This document shows, in pieces, positions 44,971 to 52,287 of a stretch of 64,000 bases of DNA. The notes beneath the pieces were generated by a model. The model was not told where the DNA came from. It worked only from the letters and a program-made list of their open reading frames with translations, and made no database searches. Origin of the DNA: Gordonia polyisoprenivorans NBRC 16320 = JCM 10675 (GTDB taxonomy: Bacteria; Actinomycetota; Actinomycetes; Mycobacteriales; Mycobacteriaceae); NCBI RefSeq assembly GCF_000241325.1, contig NZ_BAEI01000077.1:1-64000 (forward strand). Direction: 5' to 3'. The position numbers were made by a program, and so were the translations under genes. Each line of letters begins with the position of its first letter. Within the stretch, counting starts at the first letter, position 1.

Positions 44971-45244
44971 ACCGGCGGCAGTTCATTTACGGTGGGGCCG
45001 GTCTCGGTGTGACGGCACTGCTCGGTTCAGCTTGCGCATCAACGAAGTCGGGCTCCGTATCGTCACCGGCTCCCGACTCTGCGGGCCAAGTCGTGCGGGC
45101 GATCCGCTGACCGAGGTGTTCGGAAAAGGTCAGAAGCTCACAGCGATTGCCGTCAAGTTCGAGTGCGTCATATCCGAGCCGCCCGAGAATGATATTGTCC
45201 GTTTAGTGGTTCCACGAGTGATTACCGTTGATTCTCGGTCATGA
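44967..45244 (+). pseudogene. Frameshifted small lipoprotein gene
   Basis: GTG 44967 overlaps the COG4705 stop and opens a Tat-like lipoprotein start: NRRQFIYGG, hydrophobic stretch, then lipobox LGSAC at residues 19-23. This frame stops at 45110. A second frame continues from about 45110 with protein-like sequence (PLTEVFGKGQKLTAIAVKF ... RLVVPRV) and ends at 45244. A one-base shift near 45095-45110 would join them into a ~90-residue exported protein. Function unknown. The rest to 45400 is AT-richer leader sequence. Confidence 0.4.
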
Positions 45245-45359
45245 CAGCTCAAGAACGGGCTATATGAAAGGGTCAATTAAGCCATTCGGGGAAGTCGATC
45301 AATATTAACGCGAAAAATACAGTTTATGGACGGACCATAACTCCGCGCCGGGCGCACCA

Positions 45360-45386
45360 CTAAGCGCCGCTCAGTGTCCCCTAAGC
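45360..45386 (+). promoter_or_regulatory. Triple half-site, CTAAGC/CTCAGT/CTAAGC, site 5
   Basis: Three half-sites start at 45360, 45370 and 45381, giving 10- and 11-bp steps. The array ends 14 bases before the PAP2 phosphatase start and is the most extended example of the shared motif. Confidence 0.5.
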
Positions 45387-45400
45387 ATCTGCGGGCCAGC

Positions 45401-46123
45401 ATGATCGACATGGGAATCTCCTGGTGGCGAGCACAACTACCCCCGTTGCTCATCGCTACAGTGTGCATCTTTGGGGTGGGCCTGGCCTACGACGGTGGGC
45501 CCTTCTGGATCGACGGTGCGGTGATGAACTGGATCGCTGGACACCGCGTCGCACCCCTGGAGGCGGTGTCGACGGTGTCGTATCTGTTTGGCCCGCTGCT
45601 GGTAAGCCTGTGGTCAGTTGTGGTGGCCGCGATACTGATCGTGCGTGACCGGTCGGTCGAACGTGCGCTGGCAGTTGTCACAGGGGTCGTCGGAGCAGCG
45701 ATGATCACTGAATTGATCAAACTGGTTGTCGCCCGCCCCCGCCCACCCATGTACTACCACCCCGGCATCACCGAGATGACGTACTCATATCCGTCCGGAC
45801 ATGTCACCGGCACAGCCGGATTGGCGCTGACGACCGCTCTGGTCGTCACAGCCACTGCGTCGCAAACGGTTCGGCGACTCGCCGTCACACTTTCCATGGC
45901 GATCACCGTTCTCGCCGCACTCACGCGGCTCTATCTGGGCGTGCATTGGTTAAGCGACGTTGTCGCGGCGGTGGCCGTGGCCACCGCTGCAGCGCTCACC
46001 GCTCCCCGATTGGTACATGATGGTCTCCGCCAAGCACAACGGCAGTTCCCCAACCGACTCCCGATCTGGGCTCGGCCCACCGATCCTCTCGCAACGAAAG
46101 AGGCTGCACCCCATGGACGCTGA
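45401..46123 (+). CDS. PAP2-family membrane phosphatase
   Basis: The 240-residue protein has about six hydrophobic helices and the three PAP2 motifs: KLVVARPRPP near residue 115, SYPSGHVTG near 135 and RLYLGVHWLSDVVA near 178. Such enzymes hydrolyse lipid pyrophosphates, including undecaprenyl diphosphate, at the outer membrane face. ATG 45401 follows the repeat array; GTG 45374 would lie inside it. With UppP and two DedA proteins in this window it points to undecaprenyl carrier recycling. Confidence 0.87.
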   Translation: MIDMGISWWRAQLPPLLIATVCIFGVGLAYDGGPFWIDGAVMNWIAGHRVAPLEAVSTVSYLFGPLLVSLWSVVVAAILIVRDRSVERALAVVTGVVGAAMITELIKLVVARPRPPMYYHPGITEMTYSYPSGHVTGTAGLALTTALVVTATASQTVRRLAVTLSMAITVLAALTRLYLGVHWLSDVVAAVAVATAAALTAPRLVHDGLRQAQRQFPNRLPIWARPTDPLATKEAAPHGR

Positions 46124-46290
46124 TTGTATCGCCGCACGCTCACCACAACACGTGTCGAGCAAAGTTCCCGAAGTGACTGTCTACTTCTGGATCGTAAAAT
46201 CCTCGCTACGATCGTTGGAGAAACCGCCGCCGACTGCATTAATGCCACACTCAGTCTAGGGCTGCAGTCAACGACGGTGGTCGCACCAAC
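46113..46290 (+). pseudogene. 5' fragment of a third COG4705 gene
   Basis: ATG 46113 overlaps the PAP2 stop and reads ...VSSKVPEVTVYFWIVK, then breaks. One base out of frame it continues KILATIVGETAADCINATL.SLGLQSTTVV, matching the N-terminus of the protein at 39939. A lost A in an A-run near 46197 explains the shift. Homology ends abruptly at about 46285, just before the queD gene. The following ~110 bases to 46400 hold nothing supported. Confidence 0.75.
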
Positions 46291-46400
46291 GCGCCTACCT
46301 GAACGTCAGGTCCACGAGCAGCTGATGGTCGGCCCTACGGCTACGCCGCCCATCCAGATCACCATGGCGCCGCCGCCCACGCGGCTGTCAGCTTGCCTAC

Positions 46401-46769
46401 TCAAGCGCCTTCCGTAGCGTGTCCTCGATACACGCAGCCACCGCGCTTGGATTCCCACACGGTGACGCATGTCCTGGGCAGGTCGGCGGGCAACCGGTCC
46501 CAGATCCAGATCGCGAGCATCTCACTCGTCGGATTGTCGAGGCCCTCGATATCGTTGAGGCAGTGATGATCGAGTTGCCGATGCAGCCCAGCGAATGCGT
46601 GATCGATGTCGGCGTAGTCGAGGACCCAGCCATGTTCGGGGTCGATCGGTCCACGCACGTCGATCCGGACGTGATAGGAATGTCCATGCAGATTGCGGCA
46701 CTTGTGGCCGTGGGGTACGTGCGGAAGATAGTGTGCTGCTTCGAATTCGAACTCTCGGAAGATCTCCAT
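46401..46769 (-). CDS. queD: 6-carboxytetrahydropterin synthase QueD
   Basis: The ~122-residue enzyme converts 7,8-dihydroneopterin triphosphate to 6-carboxytetrahydropterin in 7-deazaguanine (preQ0) synthesis. Zinc and catalytic residues are visible: EAAHYLP, CRNLHGHSYHV (catalytic Cys and two zinc His) and QLDHHCLND. ATG 46769 overlaps the queE stop (TGATG), so the two are coupled; upstream residues in the open frame belong to queE DNA. It is the last gene on the minus side of the divergent cluster. Confidence 0.92.
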   Translation of the reverse strand: MEIFREFEFEAAHYLPHVPHGHKCRNLHGHSYHVRIDVRGPIDPEHGWVLDYADIDHAFAGLHRQLDHHCLNDIEGLDNPTSEMLAIWIWDRLPADLPRTCVTVWESKRGGCVYRGHATEGA

Positions 46770-47410
46770 CAACGGATACCTATGTGCTTGTGCGTCTGGA
46801 TGCTCAACCGCCACTGGGGATTCTCGAGACAGTAGCGCACAGCAAGAGCCGTATTCTGCTCGACGTCGGGACCATCCATTGGCTGTAGCCAGAGCCGGTC
46901 GAATCCCAGGCTCTCGAACCGTGCAGGGTCGACGCCGTCTTGCGGAAAAACGAGTTTCAGTTCATTCCCGCTTGTGATCGCGAGATCGGTGCCGCCTTTG
47001 GGGCTGACGCATACCCAATCTAGGCCAGGCACAGTCGATCTGGTGCCGTTTGTCTCGACGGCGACTTCAAAACCGGCCGCATGCAGCCCCTCCACTAGCG
47101 GCGCGTCAAGTTGTAGCAGAGGTTCACCACCGGTGCAGACGACAAAGCGGGCGGCTCGTGGGTGCGACGCTCCCTGCCAAGTCGCTGCAACGGCGTCGAC
47201 GAGTATGTCCGCGCTCGCGAAGACCCCTCCGCCGTCGCCGTTGGTCCCGACGAAGTCGGTGTCGCAGAAGCGGCATATTGCGTCCTTCCGGCCATGCTCT
47301 CGGCCGTTCCACAGATTGCAGCCGCTGAACCGGCAGAACACGGCCGGCCTGCCGGTGTTCTGCCCTTCTCCCTGCAGCGTGTAAAAGATTTCCTTCACCT
47401 GGTAGGGCAT
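46769..47410 (-). CDS. queE: 7-carboxy-7-deazaguanine synthase QueE
   Basis: The 213-residue radical SAM enzyme makes 7-carboxy-7-deazaguanine from the QueD product. The cluster-binding cysteines fit C-x14-C-x2-C (CNLWNG...CRFC), with IFYTLQGEGQNTGRP at the N-terminus and CTGGEPLLQL for SAM binding. ATG 47410 follows GGAGGGG. It diverges from the Xre-glycosylase-queC operon, with which it supplies the preQ0 route; only GTP cyclohydrolase, usually housekeeping, is missing. Confidence 0.93.
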   Translation of the reverse strand: MPYQVKEIFYTLQGEGQNTGRPAVFCRFSGCNLWNGREHGRKDAICRFCDTDFVGTNGDGGGVFASADILVDAVAATWQGASHPRAARFVVCTGGEPLLQLDAPLVEGLHAAGFEVAVETNGTRSTVPGLDWVCVSPKGGTDLAITSGNELKLVFPQDGVDPARFESLGFDRLWLQPMDGPDVEQNTALAVRYCLENPQWRLSIQTHKHIGIR

Positions 47411-47514
47411 CCGCTTCCCCTCCAACCGGACGTACTGGCCTTCGGGGCACGAACCCCTGGTAGGCGACCGTACCGGAGGCGACTACCGCCGACGTCGATC
47501 GACCCGTTGATTAG

Positions 47515-47531
47515 AATACATGTATTATAAT
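47515..47531 (+). promoter_or_regulatory. Leaderless-type promoter with palindromic operator
   Basis: AATACATGTATT (47515-47526) is a perfect 12-bp palindrome that runs into a TATAAT (47526-47531) placed 4 bases before the Xre gene ATG. Transcription would start at or next to the ATG. Binding of the palindrome would block the -10 box, so self-repression by the Xre protein is likely. Confidence 0.55.
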
Positions 47532-47535
47532 CAGC

Positions 47536-47808
47536 ATGGCTCGGAGTCCGGTTCCGCCCGAAGATCGGGCGCACGGCAAAATGCTGGGCCGACTCATCGC
47601 TGAGACGCGGTCAGCGCGTCAGCAATCAGCGCCCCAGCTCGCTGCGCAGTCGAAGGTTTCGATCGACGCCGTGCGCAGCATCGAGTGCGGGCGCGTGCCG
47701 CTGCCGTCATTCCTCACCGTTGCGCGATTGGCCGCTGCGCTGGGCTTGAGTCTTGACGATCTAAATTCGCGCGCGGGCGGACCCGCCAGCGAAGAGAGTC
47801 GACGATGA
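47536..47808 (+). CDS. Small Xre-type helix-turn-helix regulator
   Basis: The 90-residue protein consists almost wholly of a Cro/CI-type helix-turn-helix (SAPQLAAQSKVSIDAVRSIE, then LTVARLAAALGLSLDDL). It heads the plus-strand operon; its stop overlaps the glycosylase start (ATGA). A palindrome over its own -10 box suggests autorepression. Xre genes like this often guard mobile or defence loci, and it may also control the divergent queE-queD. Confidence 0.8.
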   Translation: MARSPVPPEDRAHGKMLGRLIAETRSARQQSAPQLAAQSKVSIDAVRSIECGRVPLPSFLTVARLAAALGLSLDDLNSRAGGPASEESRR

Positions 47809-48578
47809 CGCTGGCCGCGGGCACCTCTGCGATGCACTTGAGTGATGCAGGTCCCTCGATATCATTGAGCCCCTTGGGATTTGAGTCTAGAAATGTGCAT
47901 TGGGGGCACGTTTGGCAGGTCGGCACGGCGCACTACTGGGTGGCGGTGACTGCGGACGCTGCGGCCGCGCGTCCACGATCACAGCCGGGACGGCACCGAC
48001 TGGGGCGCGACTTTGTTGAGGAGGTGGCCGCTTGCCTACTAGGCGGTTACGGCATGCCGTTCGAAGTTGGTCTCGCGGGCTTCCATGCGGTGCGCGACGC
48101 CGGACTGCTCGCCGGCACGCCGAGCGCGGCGGAGGTAGCGGCCGTGCTGTCGGCCCCTCTTCATGTCGGCGACCGGCAGGTGCGATACCGGTTTCCGCGT
48201 CAACGCGCGAGATACCTCGCCGGCGCTCTGTCGAGAATCAGCGAGGTGGACGCCTTGCCGACCGAGGCGCGTGCATTGCGCGACTGGCTGCTGGTGCTGC
48301 CCGGCATCGGCCCGAAGACTGCCGGGTGGATCGTGAGAAATCACCTGTCCAGTGATGATGTGGCGATCATCGATGTACACATCCATCGTGCTGCCGTACG
48401 CGCTGGTGTGTTCGACCCACGCTGGCAGATCGACAGGGACTATCGCCGAATGGAGGCGTTCTTCCTGGCGTGGGCCAGCCGTGGGGGGGTGCATGCCGCC
48501 GACCTCGATGCGATGATCTGGGCCGCGGGCGCGCAAGAAGTGCGAACCCGCAGAGGCGCCCCACGTTATCGTTCGTAA
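47805..48578 (+). CDS. OGG-type HhH-GPD DNA glycosylase
   Basis: The 257-residue enzyme has the helix-hairpin-helix-GPD fold. The hairpin and catalytic Lys fit LPGIGPKTAGW and the catalytic Asp fits IIDVHIHRA, matching the Lys/Asp pair of OGG1-like bifunctional glycosylase/lyases. OGG-like proteins remove 8-oxoguanine or related purines from DNA. Placed between 7-deazaguanine genes and coupled to them, it may instead recognise a deazaguanine or open a site for it. No iron-sulfur cysteine motif is seen at the C-terminus, unlike EndoIII/MutY. Confidence 0.78.
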   Translation: MTLAAGTSAMHLSDAGPSISLSPLGFESRNVHWGHVWQVGTAHYWVAVTADAAAARPRSQPGRHRLGRDFVEEVAACLLGGYGMPFEVGLAGFHAVRDAGLLAGTPSAAEVAAVLSAPLHVGDRQVRYRFPRQRARYLAGALSRISEVDALPTEARALRDWLLVLPGIGPKTAGWIVRNHLSSDDVAIIDVHIHRAAVRAGVFDPRWQIDRDYRRMEAFFLAWASRGGVHAADLDAMIWAAGAQEVRTRRGAPRYRS

Positions 48579-48599
48579 ATCACGACCCGAAGGAGGACG

Positions 48600-49193
48600 A
48601 TGAGCGGTTCAGATGCACCAGTAAGTAGCGCATCCGGGTACGGTGCCGGGGCGGGCGGTGACGGGGTCGACTGCCATTCGTTGCAACTTGTTCGGACGCT
48701 TCAGGCGCCGGTGCCTGACGTTGTCAAGGACCTGCATATCGATGACGTCTGTCATGTTCTGTTACGCGCGGGTCCGCCTGAAGTCGTGGTGATCACCGAC
48801 GAGCTCGATCGCGATGCCGGCGGCATATTGCCGACGATGGCCCTCCTCAGTTGCTTGCGCCGCGGGGTCGAGTACGTAGCGGTTGTTCGTGCTATCGCTG
48901 GCGGTGCCATCGAGCTGAACGTGCAGGCGCGGGACTGCACGACGTTGCGGCGTCTGGTCAAGATACGGCTGGAGCCGGGATGCTCGGTCGCCACAGGCGA
49001 TCTCCTGACGGTGGAGGCGGCCACCGGAATTGCCGCCGAGCATCGCGTCGCTGTCGCCGGCGGGGCGACCGTCGGCCAATTCGATTGGGATGAGGCGCTG
49101 GCCGCATGTCTGGACGAGGGCCTGCGCTTCCGGGCGCAGATTGTGTCGATCACCGACGCAGGTGTGTTGGCGGTAATCCGGGGAGCGCCGTGA
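48600..49193 (+). CDS. Protein of unknown function in the deazaguanine cluster
   Basis: The 197-residue product is not recognised. About 30 flexible Gly/Ser-rich residues come first, then an alternating alpha/beta domain (VCHVLLRAGPPEVVVITDEL, ILPTMALLSCLRRGVEYVAVV) and a strand-rich end. No catalytic motif is clear. It starts 21 bases after the glycosylase and overlaps the PfkB-deoxyribosyltransferase start (GTGA), so it is an integral member of the operon. Its strand-helix order could suit a nucleotide- or base-binding fold, but that is a guess. Confidence 0.65.
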   Translation: MSGSDAPVSSASGYGAGAGGDGVDCHSLQLVRTLQAPVPDVVKDLHIDDVCHVLLRAGPPEVVVITDELDRDAGGILPTMALLSCLRRGVEYVAVVRAIAGGAIELNVQARDCTTLRRLVKIRLEPGCSVATGDLLTVEAATGIAAEHRVAVAGGATVGQFDWDEALAACLDEGLRFRAQIVSITDAGVLAVIRGAP

Positions 49194-50440
49194 TCGTCGT
49201 CGGTGGTAGCTATCACGAGAGCGTGCTCATTCCAGACAGCGAGCAGTTCGCTGGCAGCGGCCTGCGCGCGGCGGCAGCGATGCCCGCTGGTCGATGTGAG
49301 CTGGTAACCGCGGTCGACGAGGCGCACACAACGGACGCGGATAGCGCTTACGCCACCCTCGGCGTGAGCGCGCGAAACGTCGGTCGCGATCAGCGCGTCG
49401 GATTCCGGTACACGACACCGATGTCGTCACCGGTGATCGACGGTCCCTCAGCAGTCCTGGACACACCCCTGATGGCGGACGACGGGACGGTGCTGATGTT
49501 CGGGATGGTCGAGACCGGGTCCCGCTCGATCCGTGCCGATCGTTTAGTGTTCGACCCCCAGCAACCCCGGGGACTCGAAGCCGCAGCCCTTGCCGGCGTC
49601 GAGGCGGACCGGCTGGTGGTGGTCGGCAACGCACGCGAGATCCGCGCTCTGGCAGAGGGCGAACACGACCTGCAGGTCGCTGCGGCCCGCGTGGCCGCGG
49701 AGACAGATGCAGTCGGGGTGATCGTCAAAGACAGTGCCCGCGGCTGCCTGGTTGTCGATCGCGCCTCCGACCGGATCGTCCGAGTCGGTGCGTATCCGAC
49801 CAGGTCGGTGTGGCCGATCGGTAGCGGTGACGTGTTCGCTGCCGGGTTCACCCACGCCTGGGAAGGCGGCGCGACACTGGCCGAAGCCGCTGCGGTGGGT
49901 AGTGCCAGCGCTGCATGGTGGTGCGCTACAAGGGTATTCGCGGTGCCCCCGAAAATCCTCGGCGGAACTGACCCGAGCACAATCCACCCGGCAATTGCGT
50001 CCGAATTGCCAGCAGCGGACGGGCAGTTCGACGTGTACCTGGCCTCACCGTTCTTCTCGCTGGCCGAGCGGTGGCTAGTCGAAACCTGTCGGAATGCGCT
50101 GTCAGGGATGGGGATCACGGTGTTCAGTCCGTTCCACGACGTGGGACCGGGGGGCGACGAGGTCGCTGGGCCCGACCTCGACGGATTGCGCGACTCCAAC
50201 GCTGTGTTGGCCGTTGTCGACGGCTGGGATCCGGGCACGATCTTCGAAGTCGGCTGGGCGCGTCGACACGAGCTTCCGGTGGTCGGGCTCATCACCGACA
50301 TCGACAACGATGGCACCAAGATGCTCGTCGGAAGTGGCGTTGAGCTGCATCAAGACCTTTCGAGTGCACTCTACCGCGCAGCATGGGCCGCGCAAGGCGC
50401 TGCGCTCTCTCCCGGGCGGGTCAGGGTCCAGTCTCAATGA
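49190..50440 (+). CDS. PfkB-like kinase fused to nucleoside 2-deoxyribosyltransferase
   Basis: The 416-residue protein has two domains. Residues 1-~270 resemble PfkB/ribokinase-type sugar or nucleoside kinases, with catalytic GSGDVFAAGFTH near residue 206. Residues ~282-400 resemble nucleoside 2-deoxyribosyltransferases: YLASPFFS at the start, then GWDPGTIFEVGWARR with the nucleophile-type Glu. Together they could build a deoxynucleoside from a free base and phosphorylate it. The GTG start and the stop both overlap neighbours (GTGA, ATGA). It might also act on normal nucleosides as a nucleotide-depleting effector. Confidence 0.8.
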   Translation: MIVVGGSYHESVLIPDSEQFAGSGLRAAAAMPAGRCELVTAVDEAHTTDADSAYATLGVSARNVGRDQRVGFRYTTPMSSPVIDGPSAVLDTPLMADDGTVLMFGMVETGSRSIRADRLVFDPQQPRGLEAAALAGVEADRLVVVGNAREIRALAEGEHDLQVAAARVAAETDAVGVIVKDSARGCLVVDRASDRIVRVGAYPTRSVWPIGSGDVFAAGFTHAWEGGATLAEAAAVGSASAAWWCATRVFAVPPKILGGTDPSTIHPAIASELPAADGQFDVYLASPFFSLAERWLVETCRNALSGMGITVFSPFHDVGPGGDEVAGPDLDGLRDSNAVLAVVDGWDPGTIFEVGWARRHELPVVGLITDIDNDGTKMLVGSGVELHQDLSSALYRAAWAAQGAALSPGRVRVQSQ

Positions 50441-51087
50441 CCGTTGCGGCTGACACCACACCTCCGGAAACTCCCGGTGTTCTACTGTTGTCCGGCGGTT
50501 TGGACAGCACTGCGCTCGCCGCGATCTTACGGCCCACCTTATGCCTGGCCATAGCCTACGGACAGCGTCCGGCCGCGGCAGAGACACGCGCGGCTACCGC
50601 GGTCTGTCGGGAACTTGACCTCGTCTGCGCCACAATCACATTGGACCTTGCGGCGATCGGCAGTGGGCTTCTCCTTGACGACGGCCCCGCGCCACCTGAT
50701 GCCGCCAGCCCGGAATGGTGGCCGTTCCGCAATCAGCTTTTGGTCACCGCTGCCGCTGCTGTTGCTCTCAACAATGGCTTGCACGACGTCTACATCGGCA
50801 CCGTCGCCGGCGACGGGGAACGCCACGCCGATGGCACGCAGGCGTTCTACGACGCGCTGAACACGGTAATGGCGGTTCAGGAGGGAGCAGTGAAAGTACA
50901 CACTCCCGCGATCGGCTGCTCGACCACAGATCTACTCCGTCGAAGTGGCCTCGGGCCTAGCCAACTCGGCTGGACGACCTCCTGCCACCGCAGCGATACC
51001 CCCTGCGGTGCATGCCCGGGCTGCTGGAAGCGCCGTCGGGTGCTGGCCGAGCTGCAGATCCTCGACGAGCGGGACGAGCGCTCGTGA
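50437..51087 (+). CDS. queC: 7-cyano-7-deazaguanine (preQ0) synthase QueC
   Basis: The 216-residue ATP-dependent enzyme turns 7-carboxy-7-deazaguanine into preQ0. The PP-loop LLSGGLDSTALA lies near residue 18 and the zinc cysteines fit C-x7-C-x2-C-x2-C (CHRSDTPCGACPGC) near the end. It completes the QueD-QueE-QueC route with the genes at 46401-47410. QueC-like proteins also serve some immune systems (Qat, type IV CBASS), where they modify a protein, so preQ0 need not be the final product. Coupled at both ends by ATGA/GTGA overlaps. Confidence 0.92.
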   Translation: MTVAADTTPPETPGVLLLSGGLDSTALAAILRPTLCLAIAYGQRPAAAETRAATAVCRELDLVCATITLDLAAIGSGLLLDDGPAPPDAASPEWWPFRNQLLVTAAAAVALNNGLHDVYIGTVAGDGERHADGTQAFYDALNTVMAVQEGAVKVHTPAIGCSTTDLLRRSGLGPSQLGWTTSCHRSDTPCGACPGCWKRRRVLAELQILDERDERS

Positions 51088-51839
51088 ACCCACTAGATCA
51101 GTACCATCCGGCGAGCTCGTTCGAGCAGGCCCGACATGTCAGGCCCGGCCCGGTAGGCGGTAGCCGCGCCACATCCGTTCGCCGTTCCCTCGTTGCCCCG
51201 ACCGACGCTGCCGCCCACTTCATCCAGGTAAGCGACGTCGGACCCAGCCGTCCCTTCGCCGAGGTCGTCGCTGATCGAGTGAGCTCGCGCCGACTGACCC
51301 CACCGTCCGCAGAAGAGATAGGACTCGTCATCGCACGTGCGGGACTGAGCCGAGCGACAGCGACCGACAGCACCGGCATGGCAATCGGCAGTCGAGCAGC
51401 CCCGTCCGCTGGTGGCAGACATCCATTCGAGCTCGCTCTCCTCGCACGTGACGTCCGCGGTATCCCGCCCGGCCTATGGGTGCTGGACGCGCACGCAGCC
51501 GTGCTCCGGCGCGGCACGATCACCGACGAGCGCGCTACGTCCGCGCTCGCTGACATCGCGGACGCGACACACGCTGGCAACCCGCCCGCAGCGGTGTTCG
51601 TAGTGGCCGATCCAGCCCTCACGCTGAGCAGATACCCACTCGGCGACTCGCTGCTGTGGCGTGAGGCAGGTGCGCTGCTGATGCTTCTGCACCTTGCGGC
51701 CACCGACATCGGGCTCAGCTCGTGCATTGTCGGGACCACCGGACGCCTCCTCGACAACGAGCCGTACCAGGACGGCCCGATCGACCTCGGCTGCGTCTGT
51801 CTGGGGCACCTGGCTCCCGATCCAGCCCCCGTGGTGTAA
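51084..51839 (+). CDS. SagB/nitroreductase-family flavoprotein
   Basis: The 251-residue protein is of the nitroreductase superfamily (FMN-dependent), nearest in look to SagB-type dehydrogenases. SSRRLTPPSAEEIGLVI marks the FMN-binding start near residue 70, GSRAAPSAGGRHPFEL the second FMN region, and GEAGALLMLL-like REAGALLMLLHLAA with DIGLSSCIVG the C-terminal helix. The GTG start overlaps the queC stop. It is last in the operon and may reduce a nitrile, imine or modified base. It is not QueF. Confidence 0.78.
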   Translation: MNPLDQYHPASSFEQARHVRPGPVGGSRATSVRRSLVAPTDAAAHFIQVSDVGPSRPFAEVVADRVSSRRLTPPSAEEIGLVIARAGLSRATATDSTGMAIGSRAAPSAGGRHPFELALLARDVRGIPPGLWVLDAHAAVLRRGTITDERATSALADIADATHAGNPPAAVFVVADPALTLSRYPLGDSLLWREAGALLMLLHLAATDIGLSSCIVGTTGRLLDNEPYQDGPIDLGCVCLGHLAPDPAPVV

Positions 51840-52287
51840 GCCAGCAGATAACGGACAGCCTCGCCAAGACAAAGACACGGCAACCCGTTTCCTCCAGCAG
51901 GCTCTGCAAGAACCGGAGATGATCACCGAACTCAAACGCCCGCCGGGCACCCGCGTGCTGGCCCGGCACGGAGCATCGGTCCAGAGTCTGGTCGGTCGCC
52001 ACCCGAATAGCGCGACCGACTCGTGCGGCGACAGGCGGCAAACATCAACGGCGACTACCGAATCGCGAGTCCGTCCCACACCCCGCGATGTCGTCGAGAC
52101 CATCGTGTTCCCGCCTCGGACCGTGCACCGCACGCGACGGGATCGACCGTCGACATCACGGGAGCCCACGATGTTCGGCACCACTTCGACATTCGAGGCT
52201 TTCAGCACGACGTGTCACCGCTCACGGGCCTCGAACCGGTAGACGAGACGACGAGGTGCCTGAAGAGCTCGACGGTCGTTTACGAGC
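51840..52287. other. Region with no supported gene
   Basis: This stretch of about 450 bases follows the flavoprotein gene. One plus frame is open to 52242 with a faintly protein-like part at 51918-52020 (MITELKRPPGTRVLARHGAS), but no ribosome site or family supports it. No terminator was clear. Confidence 0.4.

Noticed and set aside
46401..51839. Calling the que cluster a Qat or type IV CBASS system
   Set aside because: QueC and an OGG-type glycosylase recall type IV CBASS, but no CD-NTase, QatA ATPase or QatD nuclease gene is present.
46401..51839. Calling the cluster tRNA queuosine synthesis
   Set aside because: No QueF, TGT or QueA/QueG is present, and the DNA glycosylase and deoxyribosyltransferase point to DNA or deoxynucleosides.
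51694..52242. 182-codon plus frame after the flavoprotein gene
   Set aside because: Its first third is a shadow of the flavoprotein gene, and the rest has no ribosome site and low-quality composition apart from about 35 codons.
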